Shown here one piece after another: positions 1 to 6,727 of a stretch of 23,473 nucleotides of DNA; positions within the stretch are counted from its first letter, which is position 1, and every line of letters starts with the position of its first letter. Below the pieces are notes generated by a model. It did not search any database, was not told the origin of the DNA, and worked only from the letters and a program-made list of their open reading frames with translations. The DNA is from DAIDKA01 sp049792815 (GTDB lineage Bacteria; Pseudomonadota; Gammaproteobacteria; Steroidobacterales; Steroidobacteraceae). The stretch is taken from contig JBARBG010000019.1 of the NCBI GenBank assembly GCA_049792815.1, positions 1-23,473 on the forward strand, read 5' to 3'. Position numbers and translations under genes: made by a program.

Positions 1-1
1 C

Positions 2-607
2 CTGAGCTTCGCGCTGGCGCCGGCCGCCGCACGGGTGGTGGCGCTGGACCCCGCGCCGGGGATGCTGGCGATGGTGCGCCAGGCGGCTGCCGCACGCGGG
101 CTCATGCAGATCGAAACCTGCGAGGCATCTGTCGCCGCCCTGCCCTTCGCGGCCGCGAGCTTCGATCTGGTCGCCAGCCGCTACAGCGCCCATCACTGGC
201 CGGATGTGCCGCGGGCGCTTGCGCAGATGCGGCGCGTCGTCAAACCGGACGGCTTCATTCTCATCATCGATCTGCTCGCCGAGGATGATCCGCTGGTGGA
301 TACCCACCTGCAGAGCTTCGAGCTGCTGCGCGACACCTCCCATGTGCGCGATCGCAGCCTCGGCGAGTGGCAGGCCCTGCTGAATGAGGCCGGATTCTGC
401 GGTCTCGAACACTGCACCTGGAACACGCGCCTGGAGTTCACCTCCTGGATCGAGCGCATGCGTACCCCACAGGCGCTGGTCACCGCCATCCGCCTGCTGC
501 AGGCGGGCGCGCCGGTCGAGGTGCAGCGGGCACTGACCATCGAACCGGATGGCAGTTTCACCGCGCGCACCGGCCTCATCTGGGGGCGCACCGCCCCGGA
601 CCTGTGA
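2..607 (+). CDS. Class I SAM-dependent methyltransferase, 3' part (5' end outside window)
   Basis: The reading frame is open from the window edge and ends with TGA at 605-607, giving 201 visible residues. The visible protein starts just after where the glycine-rich SAM motif I should be. It then shows the acidic-loop segment ALDPAPGML, an LPFAAASFDLV segment (motif II type), RYSAHHWPD, and VKPDGFILIIDL (motif III type), in the order typical of UbiE/COQ5-like methyltransferases (Methyltransf_11 type). A GTG codon at 35 is in frame but lies inside the Rossmann fold, so it is not the real start. The substrate cannot be told. The protein resembles small-molecule methyltransferases such as the YafE type rather than RNA methyltransferases. 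The next gene begins 79 bases downstream and probably has its own promoter. Confidence 0.85.
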   Translation: MSFALAPAAARVVALDPAPGMLAMVRQAAAARGLMQIETCEASVAALPFAAASFDLVASRYSAHHWPDVPRALAQMRRVVKPDGFILIIDLLAEDDPLVDTHLQSFELLRDTSHVRDRSLGEWQALLNEAGFCGLEHCTWNTRLEFTSWIERMRTPQALVTAIRLLQAGAPVEVQRALTIEPDGSFTARTGLIWGRTAPDL

Positions 608-642
608 CTTTCACTGAAGACCCGCTTGCAACGAGGGCGTGA

Positions 643-670
643 TTGCGCGATGATATCACTCTGGTATCAA
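643..670 (+). promoter_or_regulatory. Candidate promoter and tandem operator upstream of the SPFH gene
   Basis: Two direct copies of TGRTATCA lie at 651-658 (TGATATCA, itself a palindrome) and 662-669 (TGGTATCA), 11 bases apart from start to start, about one helical turn. A weak promoter reading overlaps them: TTGCGC (643-648), a 16-base spacer and TATCAA (665-670) preceded by TG, as in an extended -10. The repeats are a direct observation. Their use as an operator is inference, strengthened by the ribbon-helix-helix gene two genes down, because proteins of that fold often bind tandem boxes about one turn apart. Confidence 0.35.
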
Positions 671-686
671 TTCGGAGCATTCAGTC

Positions 687-1688
687 ATGCCCACGCCAAG
701 TCCCACCGCGCCCTCCCAGGAACGGCCGCTGCACGCCCTGAGCGGCTTTCCGATGCTGCTGGTCAATCTGATCCTGGTGAGCGCGGCGCCCATCGCCCTC
801 GCGGCCACCAGCCAACCCCGGCCGGCCGGCCTGATTTTCGTGGCGCTGCTGGTCAGCGCCCTGGGCGTGCTGTCGCTGGGCGGGCATTTTTCCCTCCAGC
901 CCAATCAGGCGCGGGTGCTGATCCTGTTCGGGCAGTACCGCGGCACGGTGCGGGACAGCGGCTTTCACTGGGCCAATCCCTTCTATTCGCGCTATCGCGG
1001 GCGGGTACCGAGCAAGGGCCAGTGGCGGCCTGATTCAGTGGCCAACACTCGTATCGGCGGCCGATCCGCCATGGGCATGGCCGGGCAGCAATGGTGGCCG
1101 AGCAAGCTCTCGCTGCGGGCCAACAACTTCAACAGCCCGACCCTCAAGGTCAACGACAAGCGCGGCAACCCCGTGGAGATCGCTGCCGTGGTGGTCTGGC
1201 GCGTCCATGACACCGCCATGGCCGTCTTTGATGTCGAGGATTATGCGAGCTACGTGGAAGTCCAGTCCGAGTCCGCCCTGCGCAGCATTGCCAGCCGCTT
1301 CGCCTATGACCACGGCCATGACAGCGAGCCCACCTTGCGCGGCAGCGCCGATGAGGTAGCACAGGAGCTGGCGCATGAGCTGCAGCAGCGACTGTCCAAG
1401 GCCGGCGTCCAGGTCGAGGAGGCGCGGCTGACGCACCTGGCCTATGCGGCCGAGATCGCGCCGATCATGCTGCGCCGGCAGCAGGCCGAGGCCATCATCG
1501 CCGCCCGCCAGATCATCGTGCAGAATGCCGTCGGCATGGTGCACATGGCCCTGGACGAGCTGGAACGGCACAACACGGTCAAACTGGATGACGAGCGCAA
1601 GGCTGCCATGGTCAGCAACCTGCTGGTCGTGCTGTGCGGCAACTCGGACGCCTCGCCGGTCATCAATACAGGCACCCTGTACGCGTAG
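687..1688 (+). CDS. SPFH/band-7 domain membrane protein
   Basis: This 333-residue protein has two hydrophobic N-terminal segments, about residues 19-42 and 46-66. They are followed by the typical SPFH opening (QPNQARVLILFGQYRGTV, then GFHWANPF) and a body with VKVND/RGNPVEI and VVWRV strands. The charged, alanine-rich C-terminal half contains EARLTHLAYAAEIAPIM and RRQQAEAIIAARQ, the usual SPFH coiled region. SPFH proteins (stomatin/flotillin/HflK-C superfamily) oligomerise at membranes and organise proteases or lipid domains; no specific partner is identifiable here. The ATG at 687 is preceded by GGAG at 674-677. A 2-base gap to the next gene implies a two-gene operon. An NfeD-type protease partner, common next to some SPFH genes, is absent. 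Confidence 0.88.
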   Translation: MPTPSPTAPSQERPLHALSGFPMLLVNLILVSAAPIALAATSQPRPAGLIFVALLVSALGVLSLGGHFSLQPNQARVLILFGQYRGTVRDSGFHWANPFYSRYRGRVPSKGQWRPDSVANTRIGGRSAMGMAGQQWWPSKLSLRANNFNSPTLKVNDKRGNPVEIAAVVVWRVHDTAMAVFDVEDYASYVEVQSESALRSIASRFAYDHGHDSEPTLRGSADEVAQELAHELQQRLSKAGVQVEEARLTHLAYAAEIAPIMLRRQQAEAIIAARQIIVQNAVGMVHMALDELERHNTVKLDDERKAAMVSNLLVVLCGNSDASPVINTGTLYA

Positions 1689-1690
1689 CC

Positions 1691-1861
1691 GTGGCTGCCG
1701 CCGACCGCAAGGCCTTCCTGCTACGCCTGTCGCCCGAGCTGTGGAAGGATCTGGAGCGCTGGGCCGCGGATGACCTGCGCAGCATCAACGCGCAGATTGA
1801 ATTTCTGCTGCGCCAGGCCGTCAATCGCCGCAAGGGTGCGCCCAAGTCGCCGGACGATTGA
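1691..1861 (+). CDS. Small ribbon-helix-helix (Arc-like) DNA-binding protein
   Basis: The 56-residue product starts at GTG 1691, 2 bases after the SPFH stop. A longer in-frame start at 1634 would lie inside the SPFH gene and add an atypical tail. The sequence KAFLLRLSPELWKDL, WAADDLRSINAQIEFLL, RQAVNRRK fits one beta-strand (KAFLLRL) and two helices, the Arc/MetJ-type fold, with a basic end. Such proteins dimerise through the strand and read the DNA major groove; some serve as antitoxins. No toxin gene adjoins it. There is no clear Shine-Dalgarno sequence, so translation is probably coupled to the SPFH gene. I infer it may regulate its own operon through the repeats at 651-669. Small SPFH/RHH pairs are familiar to me from related proteobacteria, but their role is not known to me. 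Confidence 0.75.
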   Translation: MAAADRKAFLLRLSPELWKDLERWAADDLRSINAQIEFLLRQAVNRRKGAPKSPDD

Positions 1862-1874
1862 GGCATCGGCCGAC

Positions 1875-1903
1875 TTGCGGCTCGCGCCCGCCTCTGCTCT
1901 AGT
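1875..1903 (+). promoter_or_regulatory. Weak candidate promoter for the SnoaL-like/phzF pair
   Basis: TTGCGG (1875-1880) and TCTAGT (1898-1903) are separated by 17 bases in the 82-base gap before the SnoaL-like gene. Both hexamers match the sigma70 consensus only partly (3 and 4 of 6). A new promoter is plausible here because the next gene has its own good ribosome binding site (AAGGAA just before 1944), but this assignment is weak. Confidence 0.25.
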
Positions 1904-1943
1904 TCCTACCTATTCAAGCGGGCACTATTTCAAGGAACGGTAC

Positions 1944-2468
1944 ATGGCGAAAAAATCCAAACGCGGCCACACCACCACCCGCCGCGCAAAACCCAAGGCC
2001 AAAGCCAAAGCCAAGCCCGGAATGAAGGCCAAGCCATCCGCCCGCCGCACCTTCCGCAAGGCGTCCAAAAAAATGGAACCATCGATCGCGGATCAGCTGG
2101 CACGCAACAAGAAACTGGTGCTGGACTTCTATCACAAGCTGATCGGCGAAAAGGACTATGAAGCGGCCCGTGCCTACATGGGCGCCGAGTACCGGCAGCA
2201 TGCGCCCTACGCCGCTGATGGCCACGGCGGCATCGCCGAGTGGTTGCGCAAGTTCAAGGATAGCTTCCCGCAGCACCACTATGAAGTGAAGAAGGTCATC
2301 GCCGAAGGCGACCTGGTCGTGCTGCACCTGCATGGCAAGAGCGGACCGAACCCGCACGGCGAATCCGTGGTGGACATCTTCCGCATCAAGGACGGCAAGG
2401 TGGTCGAGCATTGGGATGTGATCCAGCCCATCCCCGAAACCGCCGACAACGCCAATACGATGTTCTGA
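1944..2468 (+). CDS. SnoaL-like (NTF2-fold) protein with a histone-H1-like basic N-terminal tail
   Basis: The start is ATG 1944, chosen because AAGGAA lies 6-7 bases upstream; the frame is open further upstream but without support. The product has 174 residues. Residues 1-43 hold 19 lysines or arginines in a K-A-P repeat style (for example KAKAKAKPGMKAKPSARR), like a histone H1 tail. From about residue 50 an NTF2/SnoaL domain follows: NKKLVLDFYHKLIGEKDYEAA, EYRQHAPYAADG, FPQHHYEVKKVIAEGDLVVLHLHG, DIFRIKDGKVVEHWDVIQPIP. This domain form is common in proteins annotated as polyketide-cyclase-like or nuclear transport factor 2 family, mostly of unknown substrate. The stop overlaps the next start (TGATG), so expression is coupled to the PhzF gene. 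No signal peptide is visible, and the tail may bind nucleic acid or polyphosphate. Confidence 0.85.
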   Translation: MAKKSKRGHTTTRRAKPKAKAKAKPGMKAKPSARRTFRKASKKMEPSIADQLARNKKLVLDFYHKLIGEKDYEAARAYMGAEYRQHAPYAADGHGGIAEWLRKFKDSFPQHHYEVKKVIAEGDLVVLHLHGKSGPNPHGESVVDIFRIKDGKVVEHWDVIQPIPETADNANTMF

Positions 2469-3256
2469 TGCGGGTACCGATGTTTCAGGTTGACGCCTTC
2501 ACCACGCGGCGTTTCGCGGGCAATCCCGCCGCCGTGATGCGCCTGGACAGTTTTCCGTCCGATGCGGTGCTGCAGAGCATCGCGGCTGAGAACAATCTGG
2601 CCGAGACCGCCTTCCTGGTGCCCCGGGACGGCGACTACGCGCTGCGCTGGTTCACACCGACGGTCGAGGTACCGCTGTGTGGCCACGCGACCCTGGCCAG
2701 TGCCGCCGTGGTAATGCAGCATCTGGAGCCGCAGCGCCGGCGGGTGGTGTTCCACACCGCCAGTGGCGCGCTGACGGTGAGCCGGACCGACCGCGGTTAC
2801 CTCATGGATTTCCCGGCGCGGCCCACGGCGGCGGTCGCGTCGCCGCCCGGCCTGGCGGCGGCCCTCGGTGCCACACCCGTGGAGATCGAGGCCGATGCCC
2901 ACAACTATCTGGTGCTGCTCGGCAATCCGTCCAGCGTGCGCGCACTCGCGCCCGACTTCGCGGCGCTGGCGCGCCTGGACCGCGGCGGCATCATCGTGAC
3001 CGCAAGAGACTCCGGACAGCCCTACGATTTCATCAGCCGTTACTTCGCGCCCGCCAAGGGCATTGATGAGGATCCGGTGACCGGCAGCGCGCATTGCGCG
3101 CTCGTGCCCTTCTGGGCCCGGCGCCTGGGCAAGACCAGCCTGCGCGCCTTTCAGGCTTCAGCGCGCGGCGGCGAACTGCAATGCCGTTTGCTCGGCGAGC
3201 GCGTCGAAATGGCAGGGTCCTGTGTCTTTTATCTGGAAGGCGTCGCGGAGATCTAG
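2468..3256 (+). CDS. PhzF-family isomerase/epimerase
   Basis: The 262-residue product starts at ATG 2468, overlapping the previous stop by one base. It shows the family pattern: FQVDAFTTRRFAGNPAAV at 6-23; NNLAETAFL at 42-50, with Glu46 at the position of the catalytic glutamate of PhzF; FTPTVEVPLCGHATLA, the first-half substrate loop; and DPVTGSAHC at 202-210, the matching second-half loop. The two-lobed diaminopimelate-epimerase-like fold is expected. PhzF itself isomerises a dihydro-hydroxyanthranilate in phenazine synthesis. No other phenazine genes occur here, so this is one of the many PhzF-like proteins of unknown substrate and likely cytosolic. The gene ends tail to tail with the tautomerase gene, with the stop codons interlocked in CTAG. 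Confidence 0.9.
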   Translation: MRVPMFQVDAFTTRRFAGNPAAVMRLDSFPSDAVLQSIAAENNLAETAFLVPRDGDYALRWFTPTVEVPLCGHATLASAAVVMQHLEPQRRRVVFHTASGALTVSRTDRGYLMDFPARPTAAVASPPGLAAALGATPVEIEADAHNYLVLLGNPSSVRALAPDFAALARLDRGGIIVTARDSGQPYDFISRYFAPAKGIDEDPVTGSAHCALVPFWARRLGKTSLRAFQASARGGELQCRLLGERVEMAGSCVFYLEGVAEI

Positions 3257-3633
3257 GCGTACTGCGCCTCGCCATTGCCAAAGGACCAGTTCTCCTTGCT
3301 CACTTCGATGAGGCTGATCAGTACATCCTCGCGGCGCATCCCGGCACGCTCGTGCAGGCCATCGGCCACCTTGCGATAGAACTCACGTTTCTGATCCACG
3401 CTGCGCCCCTCGTTCAGGGTCACTTGAATGACGATGCAGGCGGAGGAACGCTGCACACCCAGGTAGCTTCGATCCAGCAGCAAATCCTGTGCGTCATGCT
3501 CGCTGATCACCTGGAACCTGTCGTTGGCGGGAACCTTCAGGGAATCGAGCATGGACTCATAGACCACATCCCCGACCGTGCGCCGAAAGGCCGCCGTGCG
3601 GCCCCGGGGAACATCGATTCGCGCCAGTGGCAT
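3253..3633 (-). CDS. Tautomerase-superfamily protein, malonate-semialdehyde-decarboxylase-like
   Basis: The 126-residue product begins Met-Pro, so the mature protein would carry the N-terminal catalytic proline of the superfamily. AGGA lies 8 bases before the ATG. Against malonate semialdehyde decarboxylase (recalled, not computed) the pattern VPANDR with Asp37 (mature numbering), RSSA at 61-64, and the WSFG segment with Trp115/Phe117 are kept. Arg76 matches the second active-site arginine, but the first (Arg73) appears to be Asn or Glu. True decarboxylase activity is therefore doubtful, and a general tautomerase/hydratase role is likelier. The gene lies 18 bases after the last permease gene on the same strand and is probably the last gene of that operon. 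No terminator separates it from phzF. Confidence 0.8.
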   Translation of the reverse strand: MPLARIDVPRGRTAAFRRTVGDVVYESMLDSLKVPANDRFQVISEHDAQDLLLDRSYLGVQRSSACIVIQVTLNEGRSVDQKREFYRKVADGLHERAGMRREDVLISLIEVSKENWSFGNGEAQYA

Positions 3634-3651
3634 GCAGCATCCTTTGAGAGA

Positions 3652-4845
3652 TCAGATGGCGCGCAGCGCCACGGCGACCGGAATCCGCGCAGCGCGAATC
3701 GCCGGCAGCAGGCCGCCGATCAGGCCCACCACGCAGGCCCAGATGATGCCCAATGTGAAAAGCGCCGTACCGATATGCAGGTGGAACACAATCTGCGCCA
3801 GGCTACCACCGCTTGCCAGACTGCTCACCGTGTCGCCGTCGAACGTGGCCCAGGCCAGGGCGGCACCGACTGTCGCACCCAGGATGGACAACGCCAGCGC
3901 CTCGACAATGACCGACACCACCACGCCGACCGCGCCGAAGCCGATGGCACGCAATGTCGCGATCTCCACCGCGCGCGCGCTGACGGCCGAATACATGGTA
4001 TTCAATGCGGCAAATACCGCACCTATCGCCATGATGGTGCAGATGGCCTTCGCGATCAATGACAGAAAGCTGGCGAAGGTCTGCGACTGCCGCGAGTAGT
4101 AATCACTTTCCTTGAACACGTCAACCGACAGAGTCGGATCGTGCTGCAGCGCTGCACGCAAGCTCGCAAAGCCCGTCGGACCGTCAAGCTTCAGGACCAC
4201 CGAGTTGTAGGTGGTGCGCTGGTAGGCCGCCAGGGCGGTGTCGATATCGCCCAGCACTTCCGAGTCATGGGCACCACCACCGCTATCAAAGATGCCCACC
4301 ACCGTCCATTGATTGGCGCCAAAACTCGGACGGCCGCCCATGGCCAGATTCGCGTAACGCTCCGAGGCGGCCTTGCCCACGATGATCTCGCGCAGTCCGG
4401 GCGTGAACATCCGCCCCTGCACCAGATGCAGTTCGGGCCGCAGCCGCAGCAGCTCATCCGTCGACACACCGCGCAGGATGAGCGTGCTGAGCTTGCCGTT
4501 GTCCAGGCGTGGAAGATTCACCGAGGCAATGGCCTCGGCGGAGGCGATCGGCCGGTGGGCCGGATCCTTGGCAATGCCCGGCGCATCCAGGATGGTCGCA
4601 ATGGAATCGTGTGGCAGGCTGCTGCCGATCTCATTGGCCGCCTGCTGATGCAGCACAATGGCGCGGTCCGTACTGCCCGTCGCGTTCAGCGAATCGGCGA
4701 GGCCGGTCGACATCGCCAGTACCACGAGCAGTACGAACACCACACCCGCCGTGCCTATGACAATGACCACCGAGGACGCCGCCCGGCCTGGCAGGCTGCG
4801 CAGGCTGATCGATGAAACCGCGAGCAGTTGGGCCGCTAACTTCAT
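3652..4845 (-). CDS. ABC transporter permease, FtsX/MacB type (second permease)
   Basis: This 397-residue protein has the MacB/FtsX plan. An N-terminal membrane segment (about residues 22-46, VVIVIGTAGVVFVLLVVLAM) is followed by a large extracytoplasmic MacB-PCD-like domain (about 50-265, including LIRG/ILRGVSTDELL and VQGRMFTPGLREIIVGKAA). Three C-terminal membrane segments follow: about 265-290, 308-335 and 355-385. The stretch SARAVEIATLRAIGF after the second membrane segment matches the coupling helix that contacts the ATPase. GGGG lies about 8 bases upstream of the ATG at 4845. The gene follows the first permease by 10 bases. The two permeases differ in sequence, so the complex is probably a heterodimer, as in LolCE, rather than a MacB homodimer. 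The substrate is unknown. Confidence 0.88.
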   Translation of the reverse strand: MKLAAQLLAVSSISLRSLPGRAASSVVIVIGTAGVVFVLLVVLAMSTGLADSLNATGSTDRAIVLHQQAANEIGSSLPHDSIATILDAPGIAKDPAHRPIASAEAIASVNLPRLDNGKLSTLILRGVSTDELLRLRPELHLVQGRMFTPGLREIIVGKAASERYANLAMGGRPSFGANQWTVVGIFDSGGGAHDSEVLGDIDTALAAYQRTTYNSVVLKLDGPTGFASLRAALQHDPTLSVDVFKESDYYSRQSQTFASFLSLIAKAICTIMAIGAVFAALNTMYSAVSARAVEIATLRAIGFGAVGVVVSVIVEALALSILGATVGAALAWATFDGDTVSSLASGGSLAQIVFHLHIGTALFTLGIIWACVVGLIGGLLPAIRAARIPVAVALRAI

Positions 4846-4855
4846 GATATGGCCC

Positions 4856-6016
4856 CTAGCGTCCTGACAGAGCGGCGACGATGTTCAGCCGTCGCGCGCG
4901 CACCGCCGGCAGCACGCCGCTCATGAGCGCGAGCAGCAAGGCGACCAAAGCGGCGCTGGCATACACCAGGCCGGGCACATGCTGGGCGCCGATGCCCTGC
5001 GCGGACAAGTTCGGACCAGAGGTGATCCAGGGCAGCACCCGTGAGGCCAGCGCCACGCCCAGCGCACCCGATACGATGGCCAGCGTGAGTGCTTCGGCCA
5101 GTACCAGCCACTGCACGCTCGCATCCGTGAAGCCGAGAGTCTTCAATACCGCCAGCTCCGAGGTGCGCTCGCGCACCGACTGCGCAATGGTATTGGCGGT
5201 CAGGAACAGCAGGGTGAACAGCACCGCGACGCAAACGCCATTGATCAGCAACTTGTAATTGCCGATCTGACCCAAGGTGGTCTCGATCGAGTCCTTTTCA
5301 TTGGCCGTGTTGGTCTGATTAGGTGAATTCGCGAAGCGATCATCGATGGCCTGGGAAATCGCGGCGGACTTGGCCGGATCGCTGATGCCGACATAGAACA
5401 GCACCGAGGTGTTCTTGCCCGTGGCAAGCGCCTCGTTGACGAAGTCATAGTTGGCGAAAATGCGTGTGGCCCAGTCCGGCTGCTGCAGGGTATAGGTGCC
5501 CACGATATCGAACTGCCAGTCAGTGGAGCCGTCGGCCTTGGGGGTGAAGCCACGCACCGGAACCCGATCCCCGACCTTCCAGCCGTACTGCTTCATCGTG
5601 GTCACGCCAACGACGACGCCATTGCGCGTGCGGCGCATCGCCGCCGCCGCCTCCGGTGCAACCATCAGATCGGTGCTGATCTTCAGCATCGCATCGAAGT
5701 CCGCACCGATGACGATCATCGGATTGCTGGGCCGCTGGTAGGTGCCGATGACTATGGTGAAGGGCGAGACCGCCATGACACCCGGGATCGCCTCGATCTG
5801 CACCTCGTGGGCGAGTGGCATGGCCGCACCCTGGTTCACCCGGCTCTGCACCACCAGGTGCGAGACGCTGGTGAGCTTCAGGACATTGTCGATACCGACG
5901 TTGATGCCCTCCAGCGTGCCGAACAGGAAGAACGCCGTCACGATGGAAAGACACGTGAGCAGCGTCCGCGTCGGTTTGCGACGCAGCGCCGCCCAGATGA
6001 GCGGCAGGTACTTCAA
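4856..6016 (-). CDS. ABC transporter permease, FtsX/MacB type (first permease)
   Basis: The 386-residue product starts at TTG 6016, overlapping the ATPase stop as TTGA, with GAGGA 7 bases upstream; no nearby ATG fits. It opens with a basic segment (LRRKPTRTLLTCLS), then a membrane helix (about 17-38) and a periplasmic domain (about 40-255, with VGDRVPVRGF and VVGVTTMKQYG typical of MacB-PCD). Three C-terminal helices follow, the first near 262-283. RERTSELAVLKTLGF follows that helix and is the FtsX-family coupling motif. The C-terminus (VLPAVRARRLNIVAALSGR) is also characteristic. It should pair with the other permease and the separate ATPase. An unusual TTG start plus overlap suggests translation tied to the ATPase gene. 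Confidence 0.88.
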   Translation of the reverse strand: MKYLPLIWAALRRKPTRTLLTCLSIVTAFFLFGTLEGINVGIDNVLKLTSVSHLVVQSRVNQGAAMPLAHEVQIEAIPGVMAVSPFTIVIGTYQRPSNPMIVIGADFDAMLKISTDLMVAPEAAAAMRRTRNGVVVGVTTMKQYGWKVGDRVPVRGFTPKADGSTDWQFDIVGTYTLQQPDWATRIFANYDFVNEALATGKNTSVLFYVGISDPAKSAAISQAIDDRFANSPNQTNTANEKDSIETTLGQIGNYKLLINGVCVAVLFTLLFLTANTIAQSVRERTSELAVLKTLGFTDASVQWLVLAEALTLAIVSGALGVALASRVLPWITSGPNLSAQGIGAQHVPGLVYASAALVALLLALMSGVLPAVRARRLNIVAALSGR

Positions 6017-6708
6017 GCAGCGGTCCTCGATTCGTCGCGCGCCAGCGTGCCCTTGTCCATGTGCAGCAGGCGCGAGGCGTAGGCGGCGGCGCGCGGATCG
6101 TGCGTCACCATGACGATGGTCTTGCCCTGCTTCTGGTTCAAGATGGTCAGCAGCTGCAGGATCTCCTCGGCGCTCTCACGATCCAGGTCGCCGGTGGGCT
6201 CGTCGCACACCAGCAGTGTGGGATCGGCGATCAGGGCGCGGGCGATCGCGACGCGCTGCTGCTGTCCGCCGGACAGCTCCGCGGGCTTGTGGCTGGCGCG
6301 GTCCGAGAGACCTACCAGCGCCAGGGCCGCGGCAACGTTGGTCTTGCGCTGCGCACGCGAGAGTTTGGTGAGCAGCAGCGGCACTTCGACATTACGCTCG
6401 GCCGACAGTACCGGCAGGAGGTTGTAGAACTGGAACACGAAGCCCACGTGGCGGGCGCGCCAGGCGGCCATCTGTGATCCGGAAAGCCTGTCAAGACGCT
6501 CTCCGGCGACGGTGATCTGGCCCTCATCGGGCTTGTCCAGACCGCCTACCAGGTTGAGCAATGTGGTTTTGCCGGATCCGGAGGGGCCCATGAGGCCCAG
6601 GAACTCTCCGCTTTGCACCTCGAGGTTCAGCGAGTGCAGCACCTCGACACGCTGCCGTCCGCGTGTATAGCTCTTGACGACATTCTGCAACGAGACAACA
6701 GCAGCCAT
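6013..6708 (-). CDS. ABC transporter ATP-binding protein (MacB/LolD class)
   Basis: The 231-residue stand-alone nucleotide-binding domain is complete. Walker A GPSGSGKT is at 41-48, the Q-loop Gln93 lies in FVFQFYNLLP, signature LSGGQQQR is at 145-152, Walker B LLVCDEPTGDLD is at 165-176 and the H-loop His203 lies in VTHD. The LLPVLSAERNVEVPLL segment after the Q-loop is typical of the MacB/LolD/FtsE group, which drives extrusion or mechanical release of substrates rather than import. GGAG lies 5 bases before the ATG. It follows the adaptor gene by 19 bases and overlaps the first permease by 4 bases. It probably powers both permeases as a homodimer under a permease heterodimer. Confidence 0.93.
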   Translation of the reverse strand: MAAVVSLQNVVKSYTRGRQRVEVLHSLNLEVQSGEFLGLMGPSGSGKTTLLNLVGGLDKPDEGQITVAGERLDRLSGSQMAAWRARHVGFVFQFYNLLPVLSAERNVEVPLLLTKLSRAQRKTNVAAALALVGLSDRASHKPAELSGGQQQRVAIARALIADPTLLVCDEPTGDLDRESAEEILQLLTILNQKQGKTIVMVTHDPRAAAYASRLLHMDKGTLARDESRTAA

Positions 6709-6727
6709 GGAGTCTCCCCTCTTTCAG

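Noticed and set aside
1634..1690. Upstream start for the ribbon-helix-helix protein inside the SPFH gene
   Set aside because: It would add a 19-residue arginine-rich leader not typical of the family, with no ribosome site; GTG 1691 fits the fold and the operon spacing.
1691..1861. Toxin-antitoxin system based on the RHH protein
   Set aside because: No toxin-like gene flanks it; the neighbours are an SPFH membrane protein and a SnoaL-like protein with its own ribosome site.
2468..3256. Phenazine biosynthesis cluster based on the PhzF homologue
   Set aside because: No phzA/B, phzC, phzD, phzE or phzG homologues are present; PhzF-like proteins are widespread without phenazine synthesis. The SnoaL-like neighbour shares the NTF2 fold with PhzA/B, but this alone is not enough.
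3094..4099. Long plus-strand open frames (up to 322 codons) opposite the tautomerase and permease genes
   Set aside because: They lie antisense to clearly conserved genes and have low-complexity Arg/Ala/Gln-rich products typical of GC-rich shadow frames.
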